Source: Candidatus Fermentithermobacillaceae bacterium
GTDB lineage: Bacteria; Bacillota; Sulfobacillia; Fermentithermobacillales; Fermentithermobacillaceae
Direction: 5' to 3'
DNA length: 35,032 bases
NCBI GenBank assembly: GCA_018052455.1
Contig: JAGPNE010000006.1
Coordinates: 2,389 to 37,420 of the forward strand
Shown here: positions 16,781 to 24,051 of the stretch, in pieces
Position numbering within the stretch: the stretch's first letter is position 1
Layout: each line of letters opens with the position of its first letter
Translations under genes and position numbers: made by a program
Notes under the pieces: model-generated
What the model saw: only the letters and a program-made list of their open reading frames with translations
The model's database searches: none
Told to the model about the DNA's origin: nothing

Positions 16781-18628
16781 CTACATTATTTCGGTTACCG
16801 TATCTTTACCAGCTCGCCCTGGGTACGCTCCATCGTCTTTGTCTCCCAAGATCCCTTCGTACAGTGACGCGACAAAGTCATCGCGTTCGGACAGTCTTTT
16901 CAAGACATTTACGATATCATCTCTGAGCCTAGAAGCCATCTCGTCTGCCTCCGAAGTAGGGGATATACCCCCGTGTCCGAAAAACCTAAGAGCGGCTGCG
17001 GTAGCCTTAAGAGTGTCGATACGTGCAGGCACAGTAATGGGACCGCCAGCGTACGCCTCGTCAGAAGATGCTATCGTAACAGCCTTTGCGCCCGAGTTAA
17101 GAGCAAGAGCGGCGTGAAGGGCAGTCATCACTGATGACTGACACCGGTCCTGGGTCTGCGTAAGAAACCCTACAGGGGCACCAGGCCATATGGGTGCATC
17201 AATTATGGACGAAAGAGTCCTCATTTTGGCCACATTGAAATCAATGAAATTGTCATCCATTATGCCCGTAATAATGGCCTCTGGCGAATTAGCAAATAGT
17301 GGTTGAAGTAACGGTTTGCCCCCAAGTAGCACGCCGGCAGTAGCTACTACCAACATTCCTGCAAAAGCCTTCGCAGCGGGAACCCCACACAGTTCTTCAT
17401 TCGTGACAACGTCATATGGCAGATTGTATTTGGCCGCTAGCTTCATCGACTCTACGCCGTCTACCGCTAACCTTTCTGGATCGGTTCCTGCACCCAGACT
17501 CCCATAAACTATGTTTACTTTTGTAAGATCTGCACCCGAAAGATGTGCTAGCACCACTGTTTCCGGTGTGTTGAGCCCCCTATGGGCCCGAACCTGCCAG
17601 AGAGTCCCAGGAAGAAGAGCGCTCTTGATCAATCTCAGGTTATCTAGCGTAATGACAGTTCCATCGTGTTGGTGACTCCAGGCTTGTTCTAGGAAGCCTT
17701 CAGTCCTTGCTCCCCATGAAGGATCAAAATGGACCACGCCCCGGGCGCCCCATGCAACTGAAATGATACTGTGATATGCATCCATTTCTGGACAACCTGT
17801 GCCATACTGCACAAGCACGTTGTAGTTGTTGAGTATGTCTTGCGCTATTGGAAAAATCATGTCGTTCTTCTTGTCTCTCAACATGGCGATTTCTTTAATC
17901 TCTTTCTGCGTAAGAAGCCTGGTATGTGAAACAGGCTCTCCTGTTTCATACCAGCGCCTAACCTCTCCCGAGCACAGCCTTGCATATTGCCCCCGAAGAG
18001 TCTCCAATTCCCTCGTCTTGTTTTCGCGCCTTGCTTCTTCGATCTCCAACCTCAACTCAGCTCTTTTTATGCCCGGGCTTGTCCTTCTCGATGCCCAGTC
18101 AATTAGCTGTTGAGCCACTCGAACGCAAAGATCTCCGACTTCTTTGTCGAAGAACTCATAGGTAAATCCCTGTGTCAGATCGCTTTTCTCCTGTGGCCTG
18201 CTTCCTGCTAAAGATACAATTTCCTTTCCTTCTACGTAATCTACAGCTGCCTCCGCAGGAGCATCTGGTCCGAACCCCGCATCAAATCCCAACTCTTGTG
18301 CCATCTCAGGTCGCATGCTGAGTCCGCCCACAACAAGTTTGGTGGTATGCCTAAGGCCAGAAGCGTCACAGAGATCCACGAATTTCGCGAGTATTTCAGA
18401 TGTGCCATAGCTCAGAGCACGGCTTACCATCAAAAAATCAGGCCTTTCCTCAAGTGCTCTGGCCACGATTTCTTCAGGAGTAAGGTCTGGCGGTAGTAAC
18501 GTGACCTCATGCCCCCGATCGAGCAGTTTTCGTCTTATCAGTTTTAGACCGACATCATGAACAGGGTCTAGAGGTGCGAGTAGTACTCTTTTGGGGTGAG
18601 CTACATCTTTACTCGGTTGACCCAACAC
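16781..18628 (-). CDS. B12-binding aminomutase-like protein (N-terminal cobalamin domain + KamD/OraE-like barrel)
   Basis: Residues 13-135 of this 615-residue protein look like a cobalamin-binding Rossmann domain: VLLAPLDPVHDVGLKLI, FLMVSRALSYG, and VVGGLSMRP. The rest resembles the alpha subunit barrel of lysine 5,6-aminomutase or ornithine 4,5-aminomutase. WGARTEGF (305-312) with LDNLRLIKSAL (328-338) matches a TTEGF/NFRLMREAL stretch recalled from KamD, and EGILGDKDDG near the end matches its Gly-Lys-Asp-rich C-terminus. Those enzymes move an amino group using adenosylcobalamin and PLP. Here the B12 domain is at the N-terminus, and its histidine motif is D21-x2-H24-x2-G27, one residue longer than the usual DxHxxG. 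The GTG at 18628 has AGGAGGT at 5 nt and overlaps the 82-aa gene by 20 nt. Substrate unknown. Confidence 0.65.
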   Translation of the reverse strand: MLGQPSKDVAHPKRVLLAPLDPVHDVGLKLIRRKLLDRGHEVTLLPPDLTPEEIVARALEERPDFLMVSRALSYGTSEILAKFVDLCDASGLRHTTKLVVGGLSMRPEMAQELGFDAGFGPDAPAEAAVDYVEGKEIVSLAGSRPQEKSDLTQGFTYEFFDKEVGDLCVRVAQQLIDWASRRTSPGIKRAELRLEIEEARRENKTRELETLRGQYARLCSGEVRRWYETGEPVSHTRLLTQKEIKEIAMLRDKKNDMIFPIAQDILNNYNVLVQYGTGCPEMDAYHSIISVAWGARGVVHFDPSWGARTEGFLEQAWSHQHDGTVITLDNLRLIKSALLPGTLWQVRAHRGLNTPETVVLAHLSGADLTKVNIVYGSLGAGTDPERLAVDGVESMKLAAKYNLPYDVVTNEELCGVPAAKAFAGMLVVATAGVLLGGKPLLQPLFANSPEAIITGIMDDNFIDFNVAKMRTLSSIIDAPIWPGAPVGFLTQTQDRCQSSVMTALHAALALNSGAKAVTIASSDEAYAGGPITVPARIDTLKATAAALRFFGHGGISPTSEADEMASRLRDDIVNVLKRLSERDDFVASLYEGILGDKDDGAYPGRAGKDTVTEIM

Positions 18629-18857
18629 AATCTACCTCCTGACTGTACCATCTATAGTCCGCGGAGGGTCTATATACATAGCCCCTTAATCTTATCCTTA
18701 CGCCAGGTCCACCCATTTCACAGGATACGACGTCCGCATCTTCGAATCCCAGTTCGGCCATGAGTCTTAGTCCCAGGCTCTTTCCTTCTTCTAGATCATT
18801 GCAAACAATGAATGTCTCAAGGTCGCATCCGTCAAGAATCCGATCTCTGACTGACAT
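18609..18857 (-). CDS. Unknown 82-residue protein coupled to the aminomutase-like gene
   Basis: I do not recognise this protein. It is 82 residues, soluble, mildly acidic, with GKSLGLRLMAELGFEDADVV (helix-strand-like) in the middle and GPGVRIRLRGYVYRP toward the end. It has no obvious cofactor motif and does not resemble the ornithine aminomutase small subunit that I recall. It is probably real. ATG at 18857 has GAGGGGG about 8 nt upstream. It overlaps the regulator stop by 26 nt and the B12 gene start by 20 nt, a pattern expected for coupled genes. A small partner subunit of the B12 protein is a reasonable guess. Confidence 0.65.
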   Translation of the reverse strand: MSVRDRILDGCDLETFIVCNDLEEGKSLGLRLMAELGFEDADVVSCEMGGPGVRIRLRGYVYRPSADYRWYSQEVDCVGSTE

Positions 18858-19620
18858 TCTCGATTCCCCCTCGAGGGCCCATCATATCTGCCCAGTATGT
18901 ATTGACGTCTTTTATCACGTTGTCTATGTGAAAAGCCATCGCCTGTCTTGCTCCTTCATCGTCTCTTTCGAGGACTCTGGCAAATATCCGTTTGTGGTCT
19001 TCTACCATTCTCGAGCCGATTTTTGCTCTTATATACTCAAGCGCTCGTCCAACCTCAGGGTCGTGGTAGATCACGTCAAGCGCACTTAAGAGGACTTTGT
19101 TTTTTCCGGCTTCTGCCAATGCTCTGTGAAACTCTACGTCTTTTTCTACTCCAGAACTCCCTAAGGTCAGCAATTGCTCATGCTCCTTGATTATCGTCTC
19201 AATGTTCCTGAGGTCTTTGTCTGTTGCATTCTGCGCAGCCAGGTACGCTGTTTCTGTCTCGATAGCTCTACGGGCGACTAAGACGTCTATCAGTTCTTGT
19301 CTTTCACTAATCCTCAGACTCTCTACAAAAGCTGTATGGGTCCTGCTCTGAGCCTTCGCATTGAGCCACTCCGTGAGTGCTTTGTCGCCCAGAGGAGTGA
19401 TGACTCTTCCTACACGACCTTCGGCGCGCACGTACCCCTTGTCCTCAAGGTCCCTAAGAATTCGTCCCGCCGTAGCCTCTGACACAGATGTCCCCTCTTG
19501 CACCATCTGGCGACTGAGATTCCATGCGCCTATAGGCGTCGAAGATCCACTCAGAATCTTGAGGGCTGTATAATGGGTGTCATTACAATCGATGCTCAGA
19601 GTCATCCCTCCTACTGGCAT
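18832..19620 (-). CDS. Transcriptional regulator with winged helix (NrpR/RNase R-like) and FCD ligand domain
   Basis: The C-terminal half (about 100-240) is an FCD domain of the FadR type. Asp161, His165, His209 and His231 occupy the metal-ligand positions, with the typical 22-residue spacing between the last two. FCD domains bind carboxylic acids. The N-terminal half (about 16-80) is not the usual GntR helix-turn-helix. ALKILSGSSTPIGAWNLSRQ followed by GRILRDLEDKGYV and RVGRVITPLG looks like the winged helix of NrpR or RNase R regulators. It likely controls the operon it lies in, in response to a substrate or product of the B12 enzyme. The start is uncertain: ATG at 19620 or ATG at 19605, both poorly spaced from AGGA-type sites. 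Confidence 0.82.
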   Translation of the reverse strand: MPVGGMTLSIDCNDTHYTALKILSGSSTPIGAWNLSRQMVQEGTSVSEATAGRILRDLEDKGYVRAEGRVGRVITPLGDKALTEWLNAKAQSRTHTAFVESLRISERQELIDVLVARRAIETETAYLAAQNATDKDLRNIETIIKEHEQLLTLGSSGVEKDVEFHRALAEAGKNKVLLSALDVIYHDPEVGRALEYIRAKIGSRMVEDHKRIFARVLERDDEGARQAMAFHIDNVIKDVNTYWADMMGPRGGIENVSQRSDS

Positions 19621-19648
19621 TCCTACTATAATTCACAGGTGTTACAAC

Positions 19649-20110
19649 CTATTCCTTCAGCAAAACCACGGCCTCGACCTCAACGCAGCAGTCAAGAGGT
19701 AGTGAGGCAACTCCAACCGCCGACCTCGCATGCTTCCCTTTGTCGCCAAACACCTGTACGAAAAGTTCAGAAGCTCCGTTAACCACTTTTGGCGCGTCGG
19801 TAAAGTCTGGTGTTGATGCCACAAAACCTACCAACTTAACTATGCGTTCTACGTTATCCAATGAGCCTGCAACGCTCTTGACAGCTGCCATGATGTTGAG
19901 AGCACACTGTTTCGCTTCTTGGTACGCATCTTCAAGAGTAACGTCGCTGCCGACCTTACCTTTCACACGGAGTTTCCCGTCTCTGAATGGAGTCTGTCCC
20001 GAAACATAAACCCAATTGCCGGCTCGCACTGCGGGCACATAAGCAGCTACGGGCGCAGGAACCTCTGGAAGCGACAGGCCAAGTTCAGTCAGTCTTTCTT
20101 CAATCTTCAT
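19649..20110 (-). CDS. ridA: RidA family enamine/imine deaminase
   Basis: RidA proteins hydrolyse reactive enamines and imines released by PLP enzymes. The 153-residue product has YVPAVRAGNWVYVSGQTP near the start and HARSAVGVASLPLDCCVEVEAVV at the end. Arg129 and Glu144 keep the 15-residue spacing of the active-site pair in Escherichia coli RidA. The N-terminal lead of about 25 residues is longer than in E. coli RidA and fits the LPxxxxPVAxYVPAVR subgroup. ATG at 20110 follows GGAGGTAGG. It is the first gene of the run leading to the aminomutase-like gene, which fits a PLP-dependent enzyme nearby. Confidence 0.93.
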   Translation of the reverse strand: MKIEERLTELGLSLPEVPAPVAAYVPAVRAGNWVYVSGQTPFRDGKLRVKGKVGSDVTLEDAYQEAKQCALNIMAAVKSVAGSLDNVERIVKLVGFVASTPDFTDAPKVVNGASELFVQVFGDKGKHARSAVGVASLPLDCCVEVEAVVLLKE

Positions 20111-20162
20111 ATTTACCTACCTCCGATTAAGTTGTACAAAGACAGCCTATATTTGGATTGCT

Positions 20163-20194
20163 TCATCATTGATGAGCAGCCATCTATCATGATA
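20163..20194. promoter_or_regulatory. Two palindromes in the ridA/phosphoesterase divergent gap, possible operators
   Basis: TCATCATTGATGA (20163-20175, 6-bp arms around one base) and TATCATGATA (20185-20194, perfect) lie 9 nt apart in the 220-nt gap between the diverging ridA and metallophosphoesterase genes. The FCD regulator two genes downstream is a candidate binder. No clear -35/-10 pair could be assigned. Confidence 0.35.
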
Positions 20195-20331
20195 TCACTC
20201 ACCAGCATTGGATACAATCGCCAGGACGCCATAGCCCTAGCAGACACGTGACTGGGCCGCGCAAAGGCGTTACAATGTCACCATATGGTGCTCATCTCGT
20301 TTCGCAATATTTGCTTCGGAGGAATGACATC

Positions 20332-21195
20332 TTGCAGATGGCAACGCAACTTGAGTGTTGGATAGCCGTTGTAGGGCTTTTAGCCTTAATAGCATGGTTT
20401 TTGTATGTTGATAACACTTTTCTGCAAGTAACCAAGTACCAGATCCCGCTCGATGCACTTCCGAAAGAGTTTGATGGATTTCGCATAGCGCTTGTCTCCG
20501 ATCTCCATGGAAGCATATTTGGTATGAACCAGTCTCGCCTCGTGTCGGAAATAAGTGAGTTCCAGCCTGACATGATTGCAGTTGCCGGCGATCTTTTCGA
20601 CGAAAGACCGTTTACCCGTGGACCCGCTGAATCTTTCGTCAAAAATGCCAAGGATATAGCACCGATTTTCTACGTTACGGGTAATCACGAAGTATGTTCA
20701 GAGTCTCTAGATCTGTTCATAAGCGAAATGAATGACTATGGAGTGATCTTTCTGAGAAACGATGCAGTAGACATATCTAGAGGGTCTTCTCGGATCACAC
20801 TAATGGGAATTGACGATCCTCTGATATTTGACCAGCATACGAACGGACAGAAAGAATGGTGTAGACAGTCTTTGTCAGATATAGCAAGCAGCATCGACGA
20901 GGATGTCTTCACCGTTCTAATGTCTCATCGTCCTGACCTAATCGAACTATACGCATCTTCCGGAGTAGTAGACCTAGTTCTCTCAGGACACGCTCACGGT
21001 GGAATGATCCGAGTACCTGGAATAGGCGGTCTCATTTCCGCTGGTCAGGGGTTTTTGCCTAGATACACTGAGGGAATTTACCGAGAAAATAACACAACCA
21101 TGGTGGTCAGCAGGGGTCTGGGTAACAGTGGACGGTTTCAGGTGCGGATCTTTAACAGACCTGAAATCGTCCTAATAACCCTGACTAAGCAGTAA
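20332..21195 (+). CDS. Membrane-anchored metallophosphoesterase (YaeI/calcineurin-like)
   Basis: A single N-terminal hydrophobic helix (WIAVVGLLALIAWFLYV) anchors a calcineurin-like phosphoesterase domain that should face outward. The two-metal site is complete: SDLHG, AGDLFD, TGNHE, SHRPD, and SGHAHGG. Homologues include YaeI/YkuE-type enzymes that act on phospholipid headgroups or related phosphoesters; the substrate is unknown here. The open frame reaches back to a GTG at 20248. The GGAGG at 20318-20322 points to TTG at 20332 (9-nt spacing) or ATG at 20338 as the start, just before the helix. It converges with the MATE gene, 14 nt apart. Confidence 0.88.
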   Translation: MQMATQLECWIAVVGLLALIAWFLYVDNTFLQVTKYQIPLDALPKEFDGFRIALVSDLHGSIFGMNQSRLVSEISEFQPDMIAVAGDLFDERPFTRGPAESFVKNAKDIAPIFYVTGNHEVCSESLDLFISEMNDYGVIFLRNDAVDISRGSSRITLMGIDDPLIFDQHTNGQKEWCRQSLSDIASSIDEDVFTVLMSHRPDLIELYASSGVVDLVLSGHAHGGMIRVPGIGGLISAGQGFLPRYTEGIYRENNTTMVVSRGLGNSGRFQVRIFNRPEIVLITLTKQ

Positions 21196-21209
21196 AATAC
21201 CATTATGTC

Positions 21210-22724
21210 CTAAACTTTCACATACTTCCAGTGCCCTGACTTGAACCTCAGTCCTGCCAAAACACATCGTATCATCATATCCGAGGCCATACCGATCCAC
21301 GCACCTACCAAACCTAGCCCCAACTTTATAGCAAATACATAAGCAAAGAGCACTCGGACTCCCCAGAAGCCCGCCATAGTGATAAACAGAGTCCATTTCA
21401 CGTCTCCAGCTCCTCGCAACGCTCCCGTGAACACGAACTGCGAAATCATGAAAGGTTGAGAGATCGCGATTAGCCTTAGTGCTGTTTCGGAAAGGCGAAT
21501 GACACTAACATCATCTGTATACAAGTACGCAAAATACCCTCCGAAAAAGAAATATATCGTACCTACCAAAACTCCAACTAAAGCGCCTATTTTCGCGGTT
21601 TCCCACCCAATCCTTTCTGCTTTCCTTGAGTTCTTTGCGCCCAAACTCTGCCCTACCAACGTAGTAGACGATATCTGAAAAGCTGTCCCTGGAGCAAAAG
21701 ACAACCCCTCTATGTTCAGTGCAATCTGGTGCGCAGCATAAGTATTGGTCCCAAAACTCGACACTATTTTGGCAAACGCCATCTGCCCGCTCCTAAGAAC
21801 AAGCTGTTCGAGCGCAGCAGGTATGCCTATGTTGAGGATCCTTTTTACGATCTTTGGGTCGAACTTGAAAGAATCGTGAATAGTTATCTTTATCGCTTTG
21901 TCTCCTTTGAATACCCTGTTAAGCATAAATACACAGGCAACAAGGCGAGATAATGAAGTAGCGGCAGCCGCTCCTGCTACTTCCATCTTTGGGAAACCAA
22001 AGTGCCCAAAAATTAGAAAGTAGTTAAAGACTATATTGATCACATTGGCCGCTATATTAACTACCATAGGGGTCTTGGTATCACCTGCTCCCCTTAGTGC
22101 AGCCGTTAGACTTATGCTAGCGGCCCACATAGGGATGCTGAGACACACGATTCTAAGATATTGTGTGCCCGGACCTATAACATCTTCTTCCGCGCCCATG
22201 AAAAGCAAGATATCTTCGGCAAATACAAGACCTACCACCATGAGAACTACTCCCATTGATACGGCTATCATGAGAGCCTGTCTTGCTACATTTGATGCTT
22301 CACGAGGTTCGTTCGCACCCACAAAGCGGGCAACAAGAGCAGTTGCTCCTACATTTAGCGCTATGAAAACAGCCATAGCGACCATCATCGGTTGGTTCGA
22401 CAGTCCCACCGAAGTGATGGCCCAAGGTCCGAGTCTCCCCACCATAATCATGTCTGCCATCGATATTAGGGTCAAAAGGATCTGCTCTATTAGCGCCGGT
22501 ACTGCGAGTTCAAAAACGTGTTTCCGAATAGAGGTGCTGTCCATTCCTACATCCTCTAAGTCGCCTATCTGTACTTCGGAACGGTCAGAAACACTACTAG
22601 GTTCGCTTAGCTTAGAAGTACCTTTCGCAGGATGTGCTGTACCCTCTTCAAGTCCTTTAGAAAGAGGCGAGTTCTCCGTTACTTCAGCTTCATTAGTAGG
22701 GTCATCCATGCTTTGTGTCACCAT
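21210..22724 (-). CDS. MATE family efflux transporter
   Basis: The 504-residue membrane protein has about twelve hydrophobic segments in two related halves. Hallmarks are PALIEQILLTLISMADMIMVGRLGP, ALVARFVGA, AALRGAGDTKTPM in the first half, and LVGQSLGAKNSRKAER with GALRGAGDVKWTLF in the second. MATE proteins export drugs or metabolites using proton or sodium gradients. Unusually, about 60 polar, acidic residues precede the first helix; most MATE proteins start close to it. ATG at 22724 is used here; ATG five codons later has a better-spaced GGTG. A candidate promoter lies 45-73 nt upstream. Confidence 0.94.
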   Translation of the reverse strand: MVTQSMDDPTNEAEVTENSPLSKGLEEGTAHPAKGTSKLSEPSSVSDRSEVQIGDLEDVGMDSTSIRKHVFELAVPALIEQILLTLISMADMIMVGRLGPWAITSVGLSNQPMMVAMAVFIALNVGATALVARFVGANEPREASNVARQALMIAVSMGVVLMVVGLVFAEDILLFMGAEEDVIGPGTQYLRIVCLSIPMWAASISLTAALRGAGDTKTPMVVNIAANVINIVFNYFLIFGHFGFPKMEVAGAAAATSLSRLVACVFMLNRVFKGDKAIKITIHDSFKFDPKIVKRILNIGIPAALEQLVLRSGQMAFAKIVSSFGTNTYAAHQIALNIEGLSFAPGTAFQISSTTLVGQSLGAKNSRKAERIGWETAKIGALVGVLVGTIYFFFGGYFAYLYTDDVSVIRLSETALRLIAISQPFMISQFVFTGALRGAGDVKWTLFITMAGFWGVRVLFAYVFAIKLGLGLVGAWIGMASDMMIRCVLAGLRFKSGHWKYVKV

Positions 22725-22768
22725 CCGATTTCAAATGCTCCCGAAAACCTGGCCTGAGTCTTCTACAT

Positions 22769-22797
22769 ATTCTAGTTAATTTTATTTCTGTACACAA
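22769..22797 (-). promoter_or_regulatory. Candidate SigA promoter of the MATE gene
   Basis: On the minus strand TTGTGT (22797-22792), a 17-nt A-rich spacer, and TAGAAT (22774-22769) precede the transporter ATG by about 45 nt. The -10 has five of six consensus bases and the -35 keeps TTG. The rest of the gap to scpB (22798-22869) shows nothing recognisable. Confidence 0.5.
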
Positions 22798-22869
22798 AGC
22801 ATTTTACACTTATTCAGCAAACAAGGCAAATCACAAGAAGCGGACTCGTCTACTCTCTAGCAGCGGTTG

Positions 22870-23367
22870 TCAGTCGGGCTTCAAAGGGGGAAGGTCGCTT
22901 ATGGAGTTGAGCGATGTCTTTTTCAAAAACTCCTCTGTTGTACCGTAAAGCTTCGGCCTTCCAAGGGTCTTTTTCCGCCCTACCTCCTCAATCAGCCCCT
23001 TTTCCATGAGGGTATCTATGCTCGCCTCTGGATTTACTCCTCGAATTGCTTGAATATCTTGCCTGGTTACTGGTTGACAATATGCGATTATGGACAGGGT
23101 TTCTAAAGCTCCTCTGGACAAAGGCACTTGTACCTTTCTCTCAAAAGCCTGGGATATGATCTTGCCTACCTCGGGTCTTGTGGCTATCCGTAGACCGCCG
23201 GCTACTCTTTGTACATATATTCCTCGTGCTAAATAAGCTCTATCCAGAGTATCTATGGCTCGTTCTATTTCTTCTAGAGAAACGCCCAGACCAATAGACA
23301 GATTCTCCAACTTGACCGGCTCGTCGGAACTGAAAAGAACCGCTTCGACCAAGACGTCTAGATCCAC
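22870..23367 (-). CDS. scpB: Segregation and condensation protein B
   Basis: ScpB dimerises and binds the ScpA kleisin in the Smc condensin that compacts and separates chromosomes. The 165 residues form two winged helices. VEAVLFSSDEPV leads the first; RGALETLSIIAYCQPVTRQDIQAIRGV and GLIEEVGRKKTLGRPKLYGTTEEFL are the signature of the second. The length is slightly short, as is common in Clostridia. It starts with ATG at 23367, 5 nt after scpA, in the usual M50-scpA-scpB order. Confidence 0.95.
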   Translation of the reverse strand: MDLDVLVEAVLFSSDEPVKLENLSIGLGVSLEEIERAIDTLDRAYLARGIYVQRVAGGLRIATRPEVGKIISQAFERKVQVPLSRGALETLSIIAYCQPVTRQDIQAIRGVNPEASIDTLMEKGLIEEVGRKKTLGRPKLYGTTEEFLKKTSLNSISDLPPLKPD

Positions 23368-23372
23368 ATATC

Positions 23373-24035
23373 TCAGCTCCTGTCATCCTGACGTTTGGTT
23401 GTAAAAACTATGTCCCCGAATTCTTCTGGCTGTTTGGCAAACACTTTCCTTCTCTTGATGAGCTCCAAGAGAACGAGGAAATTGAGAATGCAAGCCTGCT
23501 TAGTTGTGTCTGCAAACAAAGAAAAACTCAATATGTTGTGCTGCGAGGCGAGTTTGGTCACTTCTTTCCAGAACCACCTAAGGTGTTCTGAGAAACTCCT
23601 CTTTAGCACTAGAACCGAATGCCTCGGTTGCTCTCGATCACTCAAAAGCCTCAGGGCAACCTCTGTCAGTTCAGAGACATCAATAGCAGCGGTTTCAATA
23701 CGGTGTGAGTCAGCAAGACATGAGACATATCCGCGATCATACATATACTCCGATGAGAGCATCAGATCGCTAATCTCTTCTATCGCCAGCATAAACTCTT
23801 CTTCATCCAGAAGGACTGGAACACTTTCTTCCTGAACTATGGAGTCTTCATCTATCTCTTGTAAGCAAGATTCGTGCTCCTGGACTTTCGACTGCGGCAA
23901 TAGCCATTTCACTTTGGCCAATACCAAAAACGACGCGTCAACCAGCAAATCCACGGAGTCATCCAACATGATCGCACCGTTTTCAACCTGTTCCCGGAGT
24001 GTTCTGCACAATGGAGCCAGTTGCAGCACTGACAT
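23373..24035 (-). CDS. scpA: Segregation and condensation protein A, N-terminally short
   Basis: ScpA is the kleisin that bridges Smc heads. The C-terminus is typical (FLVLLELIKRRKVFAKQPEEFGDIVF, the winged helix for the Smc cap). The region DSVDLLVDASFLVLAKVKWLLP matches the third N-terminal helix (usually EFLVMAATLLxIKSRMLLP). The usual opening FEGPLDLLLHLI, about 25-35 residues, is missing. The frame is closed by TAG 15 nt before the ATG at 24035, and AGGGTG sits about 8 nt upstream of that ATG, so the short start looks real. At 220 residues it is about 30 shorter than common ScpA. It could be a lineage trait or a sequence error; see findings. Confidence 0.85.
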   Translation of the reverse strand: MSVLQLAPLCRTLREQVENGAIMLDDSVDLLVDASFLVLAKVKWLLPQSKVQEHESCLQEIDEDSIVQEESVPVLLDEEEFMLAIEEISDLMLSSEYMYDRGYVSCLADSHRIETAAIDVSELTEVALRLLSDREQPRHSVLVLKRSFSEHLRWFWKEVTKLASQHNILSFSLFADTTKQACILNFLVLLELIKRRKVFAKQPEEFGDIVFTTKRQDDRS

Positions 24036-24051
24036 TCTTAATACACCCTAG

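Noticed and set aside
22394-22404. Spo0A box-like TTCGACA sequences
   Set aside because: The copies seen (for example here and near 3092) are inside coding sequence, not in promoter regions.
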